Origin: Brevipalpus yothersi | Lineage: Eukaryota > Arthropoda > Arachnida > Trombidiformes > Tenuipalpidae | Direction: 5' to 3' | Assembly (NCBI GenBank): GCA_003956705.1 | Contig: QZCP01000104.1 | Span: forward strand, 40,158 to 104,157 | Length of the DNA stretch: 64,000 bases | In this document: positions 48,783 through 60,659 of the stretch, piece by piece | Position numbering within the stretch: position 1 is the stretch's first letter | Layout of the letters: each line of letters begins with the position of its first letter | Notes under the pieces: model-generated | The model's input: only the letters and a program-made list of their open reading frames with translations | Told to the model about the DNA's origin: nothing | Database searches by the model: none | Translations under genes and position numbers: made by a program

Positions 48783-50238
48783 ATGCCTCTTAGATTTTTT
48801 GGCTACTTTTTGTGTGTCATAGGTAAGATTGACGAATTAACTTTAATGAATAACTAAAGTTTGATCATTTCATCTTAAAGGATGCTCCACACACGTGTAC
48901 ATGATCATATACCGATTCTTTTCATGGAACACTTACTTTCACACTGTAAGAATGAGACCCACCATGTTTGTACCTCCAGCAGTGTCTATTTGCTTTCCCT
49001 ACCATCAACTGATGAACTATTCCCTAGCATTAACAGAACTGCCAAAATTTCGAGATCTAATCGATTTGAGTGGAATAATAGCTGGGAATGATACACAGCT
49101 TGTGGCCAATTTAGAAAAAGGGCTCAAGAATGATTCTTTTAGAGATGAATTTTATCACTCTCTACACGAAGAATACACAATCCCAGAGATGATAGGTGTA
49201 CTAATAAAATTGGAATATTTTTTGGATGAATGTCGTACACTCATTCCTGGTGAATATTCATTTGGCAATTGCTCGGCAATTACACCATTCCATAAATATG
49301 TTAAAGACGCTATGATATGCTATCAATTCAATGTGGATCCAATTGGTGGTGAAGATTCGGTATACGATGCTGTTAAATTCATCACTTGGCACCATGGAAA
49401 TGCATTTCTTTTTCGATTTAAATTCGTTCATTTGGACCCATCACTCAAACGGTTGCTAATTTTTGTTCACCCTCGAAAGAGGAGACCTTATGGTCGAACT
49501 GATAATCCTGTTGAAATTCTTCTTCCAGCCACCAGGAAGGAATACATTCTTTCTTATGCTCGATATTTTACCCATCTGTTGCCTAATCCATATAAACCGG
49601 GTTGTCATGATTATAGTAATGCAGGTAGTCGAAATCAAGAGATTGAAAGTTGCGTTAGGCATGGGGTCAAAGATACATCCGGAAAAGTTCCAACCTGGTT
49701 AACCGTAAGATCAGATATTCCGGTGAAAGTTTTACATCAGTCAAGCATAGCAAAACAAGAGTATGAGGCACTCTTTGAGTTGGTAAAGAAATGCTTTGAC
49801 ATTCATTCCAAGCCCGATTGTCGGAAAGAGGAATACATGCCCTGGTTAGAGAGGTGGAAAGATGGTAATGGAAGTGTAGAGATCAAAGTGAATCTTCCGA
49901 CCTCCCCTGAGCTCATTAACATTCAGAAACCTGTAAGATCTTATGTTGATCTCTTTGTTGATATCAATTCATTGTTGGGTATCTGGTTTGGTGTCTATGT
50001 TGCGGCCATTTTTAGACTTCGTCATATGGCCAAGAAATTTTTGCACACACATGTAGAAGCTTTGTTCTTACAGCACAAATTCCAAGCTGATGACACTAAG
50101 TTATTTGAATCTCGACATTATTCAATGAGAGAAGGTGTTAAGATGGATAATGCTGGCCTCCATATCCATGACATATATCCATACAAGTTGCTCGATCAAG
50201 ATAAAAATGCGAAAATTGTAAAACAGTTGCATCAATGA
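48783..50238 (+). CDS. DEG/ENaC-like cation channel subunit (copy M)
   Basis: Exons 48783-48822 and 48881-50238; 465 residues. The first exon is only 13 codons (MPLRFFGYFLCVIG), ending in phase 1 as in all members. Then GCSTHVYMIIYRFF, FVPPAVSICFPYHQLMNYSL, HEEYTIPEMIGVLIKLEYFL, FHKYVKDAMICYQF, FRFKFVHLDPSLKRLLIFVH, RRPYGRTDNP, SRNQEIESC, KPDCRKEEYMPW, and TM2 FVDINSLLGIWFGVYVAAIF. The C-terminal tail is longer than in copy L (about 70 residues, mixed charge). Poly(A) signal AATAAA near 50365. Ectodomain Cys positions agree with the other copies. Confidence 0.87.
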
Positions 50239-52215
50239 AGAAATGAGGATTGCAGATTGCTTGAATGATAATCCATCGGGATCAAAGTGTGTCCGATGGT
50301 CAAGGTTTTTGTGTCTCATTCCTTGGAAGTCATGTTAAACTCTTCTTCGTGCATTATAATTTGCAATAAAAATTTTCGATTCAACCGGAAACCATGATAC
50401 TTCTGGAAAAGAGAGAGAGAAAAAATTTTTGCCTACATTGACTGGAGCTGATCTATCTTCTACATCTGTCTTAGGAGCTCTATTATCAAGCTCTCCACTT
50501 GTGTACCCAAGATTAACATTATCAGATGGCATTCCGATTTGAGAACCATCATGAATGTTGTGCTCATATAATGGTATTGCTTTCGTCTATTTTCAATGGT
50601 GATAATGCCAAAAGATCAGATCAGCTTTGCTAGACAATTATTCTTGTTCATATTGAATAACTTATTTGTCAATGATCATCTCATCATGGAGCTGATAATC
50701 TAAACCTCTTTCCATTTCGAATCTTTTCTTTCTGCTCATTGTTCTCACTGAAAACTTTGAAAACGGTTCAAGAGAGACCTTGTAACACGGATCAGTGATT
50801 TCTCATATTTTTTACAAACTCACTGTGAAATCATCGATCAGAAATATGGCTCAACTTGCTCCATCATTCTGATGCATTTGAGATTTTTTATTTCAAGTGG
50901 TTTCTATTCAACCCTTTCTCTATCACGGTTCACTGTATATCTCAATTATCACTGTTACTTTGAGCCTCTTTCATTTGCGGATGATGATGGCAAAACTATC
51001 GGTGAAAAGATAGAGAGAAAATGCTCAGTAGGAAGTGGAATGGAATGAAAAGAATGAAAATGGATGAGTAGATATATCTCGAAGGATTTTGTGAGCTCGA
51101 CAAAATTATTTCCAGTATTCGATATATATGCTTACCTAGGTCAACATTTGAATTTTGAGAAGAAAAAGCGGAAGAAAAAGAGACAGAGGAGAGAGAAAGT
51201 CAAATTCAGTGCCTCAGAATATCTGAAAAGTAAAATTGTTTCACTTCACTCTCTCATTGAGTGAGATTTCTTCTTTTTAATTTATTTTTTTGTTTACTGC
51301 GAGAATTGAATGTACATCTCTCACTGTAGCCCTCGATGGCACATTATTCCACTGACACGCTCCAAAAAATTCGATCGAGTAGAGAGAAGCTTGACACAGG
51401 GCGAGGGGAGAGATAAAAAGACAGAGACAAGATTTAGAGGAATCCTCATATCAGAGATAGAGATAGAGGAAAAGAAAGGGAGAGCAAAATTTCTTCTTTT
51501 TGGTAGAACTCGAAGAATTTTGGGAAAATTCATCACTACTCACATGTCTAAGATTTCTCTCTGAAAATAACAAGGGATCATAATGAAACGAATGATGCTC
51601 ACATTATTTTCCTCTCTCTCTTCTCTATTCTGTATGGTAAGGGCAGTAAACAGAATTTTCCAGATTTCATCTTTCTCTACGAAGATTTATTTCTCTGAAA
51701 GATGTATTTGAAAAGATAGCCTTTCAAATTTGCATTCTATAACTTCCCTTGACGTAAGAATCCCAATAACCAACCTGATCAGGCTCCGTTCTGGTTTAAC
51801 TCAGTTGATATTCGCCTCCCTTCTATTCCACCAATCAAGCACCAAGGTACAGAAATATGGTTTTCAAAGCATGGTCTGTAATTTTTAAGGACCAGAAGTG
51901 GAAACATACCTTATGAAGGACTCGTAAAGTAGATCAAATATGCTCCAAGTATTACTTTTATTTTCCACGCTTTCAAAAAGTCATATAATCCAACAGATAC
52001 ATTCAATAGTATTCTCTCTAAGCGATTAAGAATTCGAGTCATGTGAGGATTTGACAGCACCTTTTTTCTAGGGAATAAACCCTAATAGTGGCCACGAGAT
52101 TGGCCAAATCAAGCATTGGTCGGAGTCTGCTTTGAGTCCATTGATTCAAATTGTTACGTTTCAGATCATAAAATAATGTTAACTGATGGCCCTATCCTCT
52201 TCGGATCATAGATAT
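50239..52215. other. Gene-poor spacer, purine-rich in parts
   Basis: Nearly 2 kb without a firm gene. On the minus strand, about 50335-50590 is an open stretch with protein-like composition (contains MPSDNVNLGYTSGELDNRAP and KTDVEDRSAPVNV) preceded by a possible acceptor (AAATAG near 50595), perhaps an exon of an unrecognised gene. 51040-51560 is rich in A and G (AGAGAGA, AAGAAAAAG) and its frames look compositional. Confidence 0.4.
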
Positions 52216-53963
52216 CAGTAGAACATATATTGTACAGGGAGGGAAGCACTGTTGCCTTCCCCTTGTATTGCTTCCCCCCATGTGGGTGGGGCTTAGGATT
52301 TTGGCGGTTTTCTTTGATTTTGAAGGGGTTTTAGTGGTCAGAGAGGGGTGAAGATTAGTTCTATGGAATGCAGAGGAGATTCTGAACAGAAAAGAATTTT
52401 ATTTTCAAGGTCACGGTCGAGAAAATTTTCGCGCCTGCGACGGGCAAAAAATTTTTCATCGGCGCTCACTTCGTGAGCTGGTTTGAATTGGTGGCCGCAT
52501 TGAGCAAGACTTCCTATTCAACAAGAGGGTATATCTGACAAACAACCAATAACATTACACAAATGAATTCTTTATATATTATACGGATAACATAGTATAA
52601 TTAAAATAATTAGTATGAATAATTAATACCCAAACCATAATCAGCGCTTCGCGCGTCTTAATCCAGCAAGACAACCAATCAGAGAACAGCAGTGAACATA
52701 TCCGCTTCCGCTCCAGTATCAGCCAATTAGAGCAAAGACGACCGGACGATACGAGGACTCATTACTCACCATAAAAAGCCGAAACAGAGACGGTTAATTC
52801 ATTCGGTTTGTATCCGTCTCATATGAATATTGAATTTGTATTTATATAGTGTTCTTTTTATTTATTTTCTTGAGTATTCTCTACTATACATATCCACAAT
52901 CATCATGACTGATATTAGTTTAGATAATTCTCTAGTTGAGTTCTTATTAACTGTGCCAGTTGAACCAATTGAGCCATCATTAGAAGATATCGATATTGAT
53001 CCACGAAACCCTCAACTCGTTGACCTGCAGAACAATATAGCTGATTGCCTGGAAATATTGGATGATGTTGCTGGACCAAATTATTTAGATTCAGACAACA
53101 ACACACATCTCCCTGATATACCATGGCCGGCTATAACAATCGATGAAGAGGACAGTTTGGATCGAATTCTTGGGGATGTTGTTGTTGGTAGAAGTGATGG
53201 TAATCGTGATAGTGGTAGTGCTGCTAGTGAAGCTGGTGATGGTGGTGAGCCCGGAAGAAATGATTGGTGTTGGCGATCGAATTGTTCCTGTGGCTACCAC
53301 ATTGATTTGTCTGGTACCGGAAGCCCGCTCTCCATGCTTTTCCAAGGAGGTAGCTTGTGGCTAACTTTTATAGATGATGATAATTTCCGGTGTTCAACAC
53401 CAACACACGGAATAGATCAACATAACTCGAAGAACACCTTGAGTTACTTTGTGGTTTCACCAAGAACAATAGAATTCTTTGTAAACTTAGCCTTTTCGAT
53501 CAAAATATACGAGGAGAAATGTTTTCTACTTGAACTGACTTCGATGATGCACACAAACAAACCGCCCACGAAAGTGAAAAAAAACAAACACACAGAGTGA
53601 GCTATCTGCACACGCATGGTTAGACGCTTTTTTCCTTCCCATTCGCTGAGAGATAACCACATACCCCGCCTCCACACATGTGTAGTAGACCGGAAACACC
53701 CCCCCCCGGAGACATGCCCACCGCATGCGCAAAAATTTTTTCATTTTAACCTTGAGAATTCCTGGTGACCCTAAAAAAAATTTTTTCTGTTCGGAATCTC
53801 CCCTGCATTCCATAGAACTACTCTCCACCCCTCTTTGACCACTAAAACCCCTTCAAAATAAAAAAGAACCGCCAAAATCCTAAGCCTCACCCACATGGGG
53901 AAAAGCAATACAAGGGGAAGGCAACAGTGCTTCCTCCGCCCCTGTACAATATATTTCCTACTG
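52216..53963. mobile_element. 1.75 kb element with about 200 bp terminal inverted repeats and one unknown ORF
   Basis: 52216-about 52414 and about 53765-53963 are inverted copies, alike almost base for base: CAGTAG, ATATATTGTACAGGG, GAAGCACTGTTGCCTTCCCC, GGCTTAGGATTTTGGCGGTT and TCTATGGAATGCAG recur in order on the opposite strand. ATAT flanks both ends (52212-52215, 53964-53967), a possible target duplication, but the flank GATATC is palindromic so the true end may lie a few bases out. The interior is GC-richer than its surroundings, has a TATA-like box (CATAAAAAG, about 52770), two hairpins with TTC loops (52464-52478, 52644-52654) and one ORF. No transposase, helicase or polymerase motif was seen. 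It could be a non-autonomous DNA transposon or an integrated small-virus remnant; neither is shown. Confidence 0.82.
52905..53600 (+). CDS. Unrecognised acidic, Cys-containing protein encoded by the inverted-repeat element
   Basis: 231 codons from ATG 52905 (MTDISLDNSLVEFLL); the frame is open 25 codons further upstream with another ATG at 52830, but the leader encoded there is hydrophobic and AT-rich, and the TATA-like box at about 52770 suits either. The N-terminal third is strongly acidic (LEDIDIDPRNPQLVDL; ITIDEEDSLDRILGD), followed by a Gly/Ser linker (GSAASEAGDGGEPG), a small Cys-rich stretch (DWCWRSNCSCGYHIDL), a mixed segment, and a basic tail (KPPTKVKKNKHTE). No family is recognised. 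It is the only sizeable frame in the element and is undamaged, which suggests recent activity or selection. Confidence 0.6.
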   Translation: MTDISLDNSLVEFLLTVPVEPIEPSLEDIDIDPRNPQLVDLQNNIADCLEILDDVAGPNYLDSDNNTHLPDIPWPAITIDEEDSLDRILGDVVVGRSDGNRDSGSAASEAGDGGEPGRNDWCWRSNCSCGYHIDLSGTGSPLSMLFQGGSLWLTFIDDDNFRCSTPTHGIDQHNSKNTLSYFVVSPRTIEFFVNLAFSIKIYEEKCFLLELTSMMHTNKPPTKVKKNKHTE

Positions 53964-53967
53964 ATAT

Positions 53968-54773
53968 CATCGCAACACCTTGATTACTGTACTGTTGAAA
54001 TGTTTGTGAGTCGCTTCTATAAGCCAGTTGTTGATTGCTATCAAATTGGAGTCCTTATTCTCGCGAATTCACCCGTCACGTGATCTCCAAAAATCGATTA
54101 AGCTCAAGTTTAATTTTCGGACGGGTAAAATTTAAATGATTCGATGGGCGAAGCAACCGAGAGTGAGAATGAAACAAATCAATTTCACAGAAAATCTTAT
54201 GAAATTAAAGTTCTACAAAATTTTCTACAATCAAGAAGAATAGTCGATACAGCTGGTCAATGCATTCAATGAAAAGGTTGATGTCAGTCATTCTCATCAA
54301 AAATTATGGACGGATCTCCACGATGATATCATTTTGTTTTACCGTGTATTTCCGTAAATTCCTCACAAAAAGCTTATATTGCCATCCAAAACTTTTCCAA
54401 CCAGCTCAGCGCATGTTGATATTTCCTACAAGTTTTATCGTCTATTGACTCATCACCTAATTGACAATAGACACATGTCTCCCTCACATCACAAGAATTC
54501 CAAAAGATGAGCTATATTCAATCTAAGCAATCCTATTAGTAATAGAGAGGTTCCCGAAATTGAAACCAAGGAGATTAGACAAAGTATGAGAATTAATCGA
54601 TTTGGAGGAGCTCTCTGGTGAGAAAGTTCGATCTTCAAAAAAGCTCACATTCTCATGAGTCCAATATGACATTTAGCGCAGGTGCTTGTATATCATAAGG
54701 ATTCATCCTTGAGCAGGCTCTCATCCACAGTTCTGTTTGTTAGCTGATGTGATAATATAATTTAGTCCCTGAA
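53968..54773. other. Spacer between the inverted-repeat element and DEG/ENaC copy N
   Basis: AT-rich, no coding sequence recognised; includes the upstream region of copy N. Confidence 0.5.
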
Positions 54774-56209
54774 ATGATCCTTTCTATGATTAAAAAAAGT
54801 TTCAAATCATCAGGCTCTGATGCCTCAGTGCGATCTTTTATTGGCCAGAGATTGAAACCAACTGTGGGGATGAAATTTGTTGGTTATTGCCTGTGCATGA
54901 TAGGTAAGATTTGTATAAATCTAACTGAATACTTATTGGGAGTGTACTGATGAGAATTTTTCTCCCAGGCTGCACGTACCAGGTGAAAGAGGCTGCATCA
55001 CAATATCTTCGATACGAAACAATAAATGAATCCATAACTCAAAGGCCAACTGAATTGGTATCTCCAGCCGTTTCGATTTGTTTTCCATACCACCAGCTCA
55101 TTAACTATCCGTTAGCGTTGAAAACACTTCCCAAGTTCCGAGACTTGGTTGATCCAAACGTCATGAGCGGTGAAAATGAGACAAATTTTTTAAACTCATT
55201 TGAGGAATCTCTCAAGCAGAATGAATCCTTCAGATACAATTTCTTTCATTCTCTACATGAAGAATACACAATTCCACAGATAATGAGCGTTCTGTTCAAG
55301 CTTGATCACATGTTGAAAGAATGTCGTACTTTTCTCCAAGGAAATTATTCCATGACTGATTGTTCCAATCTCACGACGCTCCAAAAGTATGTTATGGGCT
55401 TCATGAAATGCTATCAATTTGGCGAAAATCCATCCCAAAGTAAACAATTTAAATATGATCTACACAAACTAAAACTAACACAGTATCCAGATTCGTCCCT
55501 CTACCACTTCAAGTTCATCAATGTTGATCCATCTCTCACACATGTTGATTTGTTTATCCATCCTCCAGATAGAAGACCTCGTCATCTTGATGATCTAGCG
55601 TTTCAAATAAATTTTCCAGCACCCAATAAAGGGTATTTAATTGAATATTCTCGAGCTGTTACTAAACTTTTGCCTAAACCTTACAAATCCAGATGTCATG
55701 CTCGCCCAGTTAGCCGAACTCAGATGATCGACGATTGTGTCACTGATAATACGAAAGAAAATTCGATCAAAGTTCCTCCTTGGATTATCGCAAGCTCTAA
55801 TATTCCGATGAAAATTGTCTACACATCAAAATTAACAAAAGCAAATTCAGATGCATTCGATGAACTGGTGAGGAAATGTTATAACTCATGGCCTAAGCCT
55901 GATTGTGAAACAGAAGAATTTAAAGTATCTCTCAAAGGACAAAGGAAGCTGAGTAGAAACACATCCTTCGAGATTGATATCAATCTATCAACCCAATCAG
56001 AGACCATAAATGAGATGAAATCTGTCCGCCATCCAGTAGATATTTTTGTTGATGTCGGTTCTGTACTTGGTTTCTGGTTTGGGGTTTATGCTGCTGGAAT
56101 ATTTCGGATTAAGCGACTCATCAAGAAGAATCTACTTCCGCCTTCGAAAGTTCAATCTCTCAAGCTTAAGCACCAAAACAGAAGTATCAAACGGGATGAA
56201 AAGTACTAA
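54774..56209 (+). CDS. DEG/ENaC-like cation channel subunit (copy N)
   Basis: Exons 54774-54903 and 54969-56209; 456 residues. Start MILSMIKKS matches copy L. TM1 MKFVGYCLCMIGCTYQVKEA, then VSPAVSICFPYHQLINYPLAL, HEEYTIPQIMSVLFKLDHML, LQKYVMGFMKCYQF, FKFINVDPSLTHVDLFIH, KVPPWI, KPDCETEEF, and TM2 FVDVGSVLGFWFGVYAAGIF. It departs from the cluster at normally fixed places: RHLDDLAFQINF replaces GRTD..LQIDF, and SRTQMIDDC replaces SRNQMIDxC. Still fully open. AATAAA at about 56231. Confidence 0.87.
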
Positions 56210-57063
56210 AGCTAACACTATTGCTATTGAAATAAAAATAATAAGTCATAGAACTTGGAAAATTGGTTAATTATTGTTATTGATAACATAATAACAGAAA
56301 AAATAAATCACAGCTAGTTTGCTCTGTTATAAGATAAGGATAAGGATAAGCTAAGAAAGATAACTAGGCCATTTATTTTGTTTCATTTTCTCAATCGAGT
56401 TTGTCAACCCAAACTCAATAGTAATATTTCTCACAATTCTGATGGAAGAACTCATCAAATGATTTAATGAATGTATATTGAAGAGAAAGTATTTATGATG
56501 ACAATTCGGAATCATTCTGATCGTAGATGGAATCGATTCATCCTATTTTCTTCTCAGTGACCACATGATATTACAAGCAAATCGAATCAAAAACTGGCCA
56601 GTCTTGATCTCTCAATAGATGCTGCATGCAATCTTACTCGACAGCTATTCAAATTATGCATTTCAAAGCTGTATATGGAAGAGATTCTTATAGATATTGA
56701 TACGCTTATTCAAGCTCAATCATTGGCTAAGATTGCTATGATTAATAACAAATTTAATTCTCTTATTTATTTATTTTTTTTTCCTTATTTTGAAATTCCG
56801 AATTGGGAAAAAAACTTTTTCTCTTAAAATCATAGCAATTTTTTAAGCTGTTTGATTGAGAAAAGAAGTGTTCATTAATATGCCACCAAATGCAGGTAAT
56901 CAATGATGCTCGTGCGCAATTATCCAGCACATGATAGCGATCTGAGAAGATTGATATTCCTAAGCTCAGGTGATACCCATGTCCCTTTTCTGGACCAATT
57001 AACTATTGAATATTCTATCCTAGTTATTGAACTTTTTCAAAAAGTTATCTAACTGGACGAGCG
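56210..57063. other. Intergenic spacer in the DEG/ENaC array
   Basis: AT-rich; T-run around 56760-56785. No gene seen. Confidence 0.5.
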
Positions 57064-58410
57064 ATGCGAATCAAGCCTATTGGATATTGTTTCTGTACCC
57101 TAGGTAAGATGCGACAGTTTTGATCCAGAAGTAACTGGTTATAAATATTATAAATATTCCCCTTTTGCACAGGTTTTCTGTATGAGGTATATGAAATTGT
57201 GCAACAAACTTTCACCTATGACTATTTGTCGAAGTCTTCCAGAAGATTACCTGGAAATTTCACCCTCCCAGCAGTTTCGATGTGTTTTCCTCATCAAGCA
57301 TTGTTGAATTATACGTTGGCAATTTTGATTCTCCCAAAATTTCGAGAAATTGTCCAGTTGAGTGGAATCAGAGCTGAAAATGATTCACAACTAATTGATG
57401 CTCTTGGAGAAGCGCTCAACCAAAATACCTCATTCGAAGATAGATTTTACCATTCTCTCCATGAAGAATATACAGTTCCAGAGATCATGAGCATCACTGT
57501 AAAACTCGACCACATGCTTAAAGAATGTGTTACCATTGCTCCCGGTGAATATTCCATGACAAATTGTCCCTCTCCAGCATCACTCCCAAAATACTTGAAA
57601 GATGGTTTGATATGTTATGAATTCGGTGCTGCCTCTCAAGATGGTACAAACCACACAGACTTCATTTATGATATCAAGAAATTTAATCAAAATAGCTTCA
57701 TATACGGATTCAGATTCATCAATATTGATAGGTCCCTTAACCATATTGATGTATTCATTCATCCTCAAAAGCGGAGACCCTCTGGTAGAATCGATAAGCC
57801 TGCTAGAATTGAATACCCATCATGGTTTAAGGAAACTCATATTCAATTCACTCAGTATGTTACCAAAGCCCCGTTTGATTCTCACCTATTAAATTGTCAT
57901 GATTATGAGAGAAGCCGTTATGAGCAGATCGATGCTTGTATAAGAAATAAATCTCAAGAGAGAGATGAAAAAAGAGTTCCGCCTTGGGTATTATTGGAAA
58001 CAGATATTCCTGTGAAAGTTTTGCATCCATCGAATTTCACGAGAGAGGAACTCAATGCCTTGGTTCAGCTAACTGAAAATTGCTGGGAAATTTGGGACAA
58101 ACCTGATTGCAATTTTGAGAATATTCCTGCATCTTGGGATTATCGCACATTTGGTAATGGAAATGAGTCGCATAAAGTCTTCATAAAAGTCCCCACTAAT
58201 AATGTGTTTATCTATGAAGATGTACCACTTCCTCTTAAACCTTTTTTGGACATTCTTATTGAGATCGGATCCTCCCTAGGTACATGGTTTGGAGTTTATA
58301 TCTCTGGTCTCTTCAGTGCTGGTCAAATAGTTATAAAAAAATTTGTTTTTCTGCCTAGAAGCTCCATATTAACACAGAAATCAGCGAGTATGAGAACTTT
58401 TCCAAATTGA
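57064..58410 (+). CDS. DEG/ENaC-like cation channel subunit (copy O)
   Basis: Exons 57064-57103 and 57173-58410; 425 residues. Tiny first exon MRIKPIGYCFCTLG, phase-1 junction. The usual GC(T/S)YQ after the junction is GFLYEV, so a Cys conserved in the other copies is missing. Then LPAVSMCFPHQALLNYTLAI, HEEYTVPEIMSITVKLDHML, PKYLKDGLICYEF, FRFINIDRSLNHIDVFIH, RRPSGRIDKPARIEYP, KVLHPSNFTREEL, KPDCNFENI, and TM2 LIEIGSSLGTWFGVYISGLF. Divergent but undamaged. The tail is short and basic. Confidence 0.86.
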
Positions 58411-58750
58411 ATACTGTCTCGGATGGCACCACAGAGGTCCAGTTGTGATTCTCCAAATTCTGACGGAAAATGTCAGAACGGCTTTTGACTTTCAAGACCT
58501 TTCGAAGAAATGAACTCTGAGAATTAACGTAGTCACATGGACTCTCCTAATATTCTCTCATCTAATAGCAAGAGAGAGAGAAAAACGTCACCCTCAGACC
58601 CTACATTTAGAATAATTTATAGAATGATTGTTCTTAGTCATTAGAACCTCAAGATTTGTCCAGTTTTGAAAATGGACTACCGTGGTTACATTGATTCGCA
58701 TTCTCGGCATTCACTTCATCGAGCCATGAAATCAACAGCGCAAGATTCTT
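58411..58750. other. Intergenic spacer in the DEG/ENaC array
   Basis: 3' flank of copy O and upstream part of copy P; nothing recognised. Confidence 0.45.
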
Positions 58751-60480
58751 ATGCGCAGAGATCATATTCAATTAAAATCTGTCATAAAATATAATGAGCT
58801 TTCAAAAAATATGTATCCATCTTTCTCAAATAAACCCCGCCTTAGCTTATTCCATCTTATCACTTATCTTCCTGTGAAGGGGATCAAAAATTTTTGCTCG
58901 GTTTTGAAGATTGGTGCTCGAAGCATTCTTGAACTTAGAATCGGAACCAACATTGGCTTGCCACCATCATCTCTAATGATTTTCACAATTTTTGGACACT
59001 TTTTATGCATTTTAGGTAAGTTTGATCGTTCAGAATTTTGATAGATTAAAATTAGGATAAATTCAATTTCAAAAACTTTCTCCAAGGTTGTTCTTATCAA
59101 TTGTATCAAATCTTCAACCGATTTCCACGGGATACATATCTGTTCTCCCAGATACGAAGGCCAACTAATATTGTGTATCCAGCGGTTTCAATCTGTTTTC
59201 CTTATCATCAACTAATTAACTATTCATTAGCATTGACTTCACTACCCAATTTTCGAGAAATTGTCAACAAGAATGGAGTTGAAGCTGAAAATGATACACA
59301 ACTAATGGTTTCTCTGGAAGAAATGCTCCAGAAAAATCGATCTTTTAAAGATGAGTTTTTCGATTCCATTCATGACAAGTACACGATTGCAGAGATGATG
59401 AGTGTTGTTACAAGGCTTGAATATATGCTACAAGAATGTACAACTCTTTCTCCTGGTGAATATTTCATGACAAGCTGTGCCACCCCCTATCAAGAATACA
59501 TTAAAGACGATCTGAAATGCTACCAATTTGGTAGCCATCCAAATAGTAGTCAAGAATTCAACCCAACCAAGATCGGAGTTTCTCTATCAGTACATCCACA
59601 TGAATTCCTTTTCCACTTGAAATTCATTAATATTGATATATCACTTACACACCTTGTGGTATATATTCACCCTCGAAAAAGGAGACCTTGTGGCTTAGCT
59701 GAGGAATCATTGCGTATCAATTATCCAGCATTGTTAATAGCCCACATTGTTGCCTACAATCGAATATACACAAAACTTCTTCCTCCTCCTTACAAGCCAG
59801 GCTGTCACCATTATCCAGAAAGTCAAAATCAGATGAGAGACGATTGTGTAAGAGATTTGGTTCAAAAAGATTCAAATTTGATTCCTCCTCTGCTTACACT
59901 GGAAACAAATTCTCGTGTTAAAACCTTTTATAAATCAAATAAAACTGAATCAAAGATTAACACACTTTATAAGTTAGCGATGCTCCAATGTTCTGATACT
60001 TGGCCAAGCCCGGATTGTGAAACGGAGGATTTCTTGCCACGAACTGCAGGGTATGGAATCAAATCTAGAGGTAAATTTTTCGTCATTCGGATTGATCTAC
60101 CCTCAGAAGGTTTTGATGCTATCAATATACAAAAGCCAATCCGGTCGATTGTTCGTCTTTTTGTGGAAGTCAATTCACTTCTGGGCATTTGGTATGGTAT
60201 TTATGTTGGCACAATTTTCTCAATTCCTCGCATGGTAAGAACATCTTTCCGCCGAAATCGGGACAAAAGGTCAAGATTACAAGCAAATATTGGCCAAAAA
60301 TTAAGCAACATTTCAGATAAAGTGAAAATAATTAAAAACTTATGTATCCCGAACCCAAAACGTTTCTTCTCCAATCGAAAATATTCGAGTCCCCAGAATC
60401 AACCAAAAGCAGTTTTATCTGCAAAAAAGAATTTCACGAGGAAGAAAATGTTTAATCGAGCCAATGTCGTGACTGATTAA
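58751..60480 (+). CDS. DEG/ENaC-like cation channel subunit (copy P), extended at both ends
   Basis: Exons 58751-59015 and 59087-60480; up to 552 residues, or 532 if ATG 58811 is used. The first exon encodes about 65-85 basic residues before TM1 (LMIFTIFGHFLCILGCSYQL), unlike the 13-codon first exons of neighbours. Core landmarks: YPAVSICFPYHQLINYSLAL, HDKYTIAEMMSVVTRLEYML, YIKDDLKCYQF, VVYIHPRKRRPCG, SPDCETEDF, TM2 FVEVNSLLGIWYGIYVGTIF. GRTD is GLAE, and the ectodomain is diverged around 59560-59760. The C terminus runs on for about 100 basic residues (RRNRDKRSRL; KKNFTRKKMFNRANVV). AATAAA at 60504-60509. Confidence 0.86.
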
Positions 60481-60659
60481 GTGTGTCATAACTTCATCTC
60501 ACGCCAATAAAGCCTACAAGATCCTCTTCATTCCCTCAATCAATTGATATTCTGTTCACATTCCATCTCCCTCGTATTTCAACTCATTATTTCATGATGA
60601 TATGAGCTCGAGTCCGACTAATGAGCAAAATATTCTAGCCAAGTATTTTCTGACCCACA

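Noticed and set aside
49456..49702. Frames opposite or offset to DEG/ENaC copy M
   Set aside because: Shadows of the real coding exon, which carries the conserved family motifs.
51064..51564. Lys/Arg-rich frames in the purine-rich spacer
   Set aside because: Composition-driven (AAG, AGA repeats); no domain and no conservation evidence.
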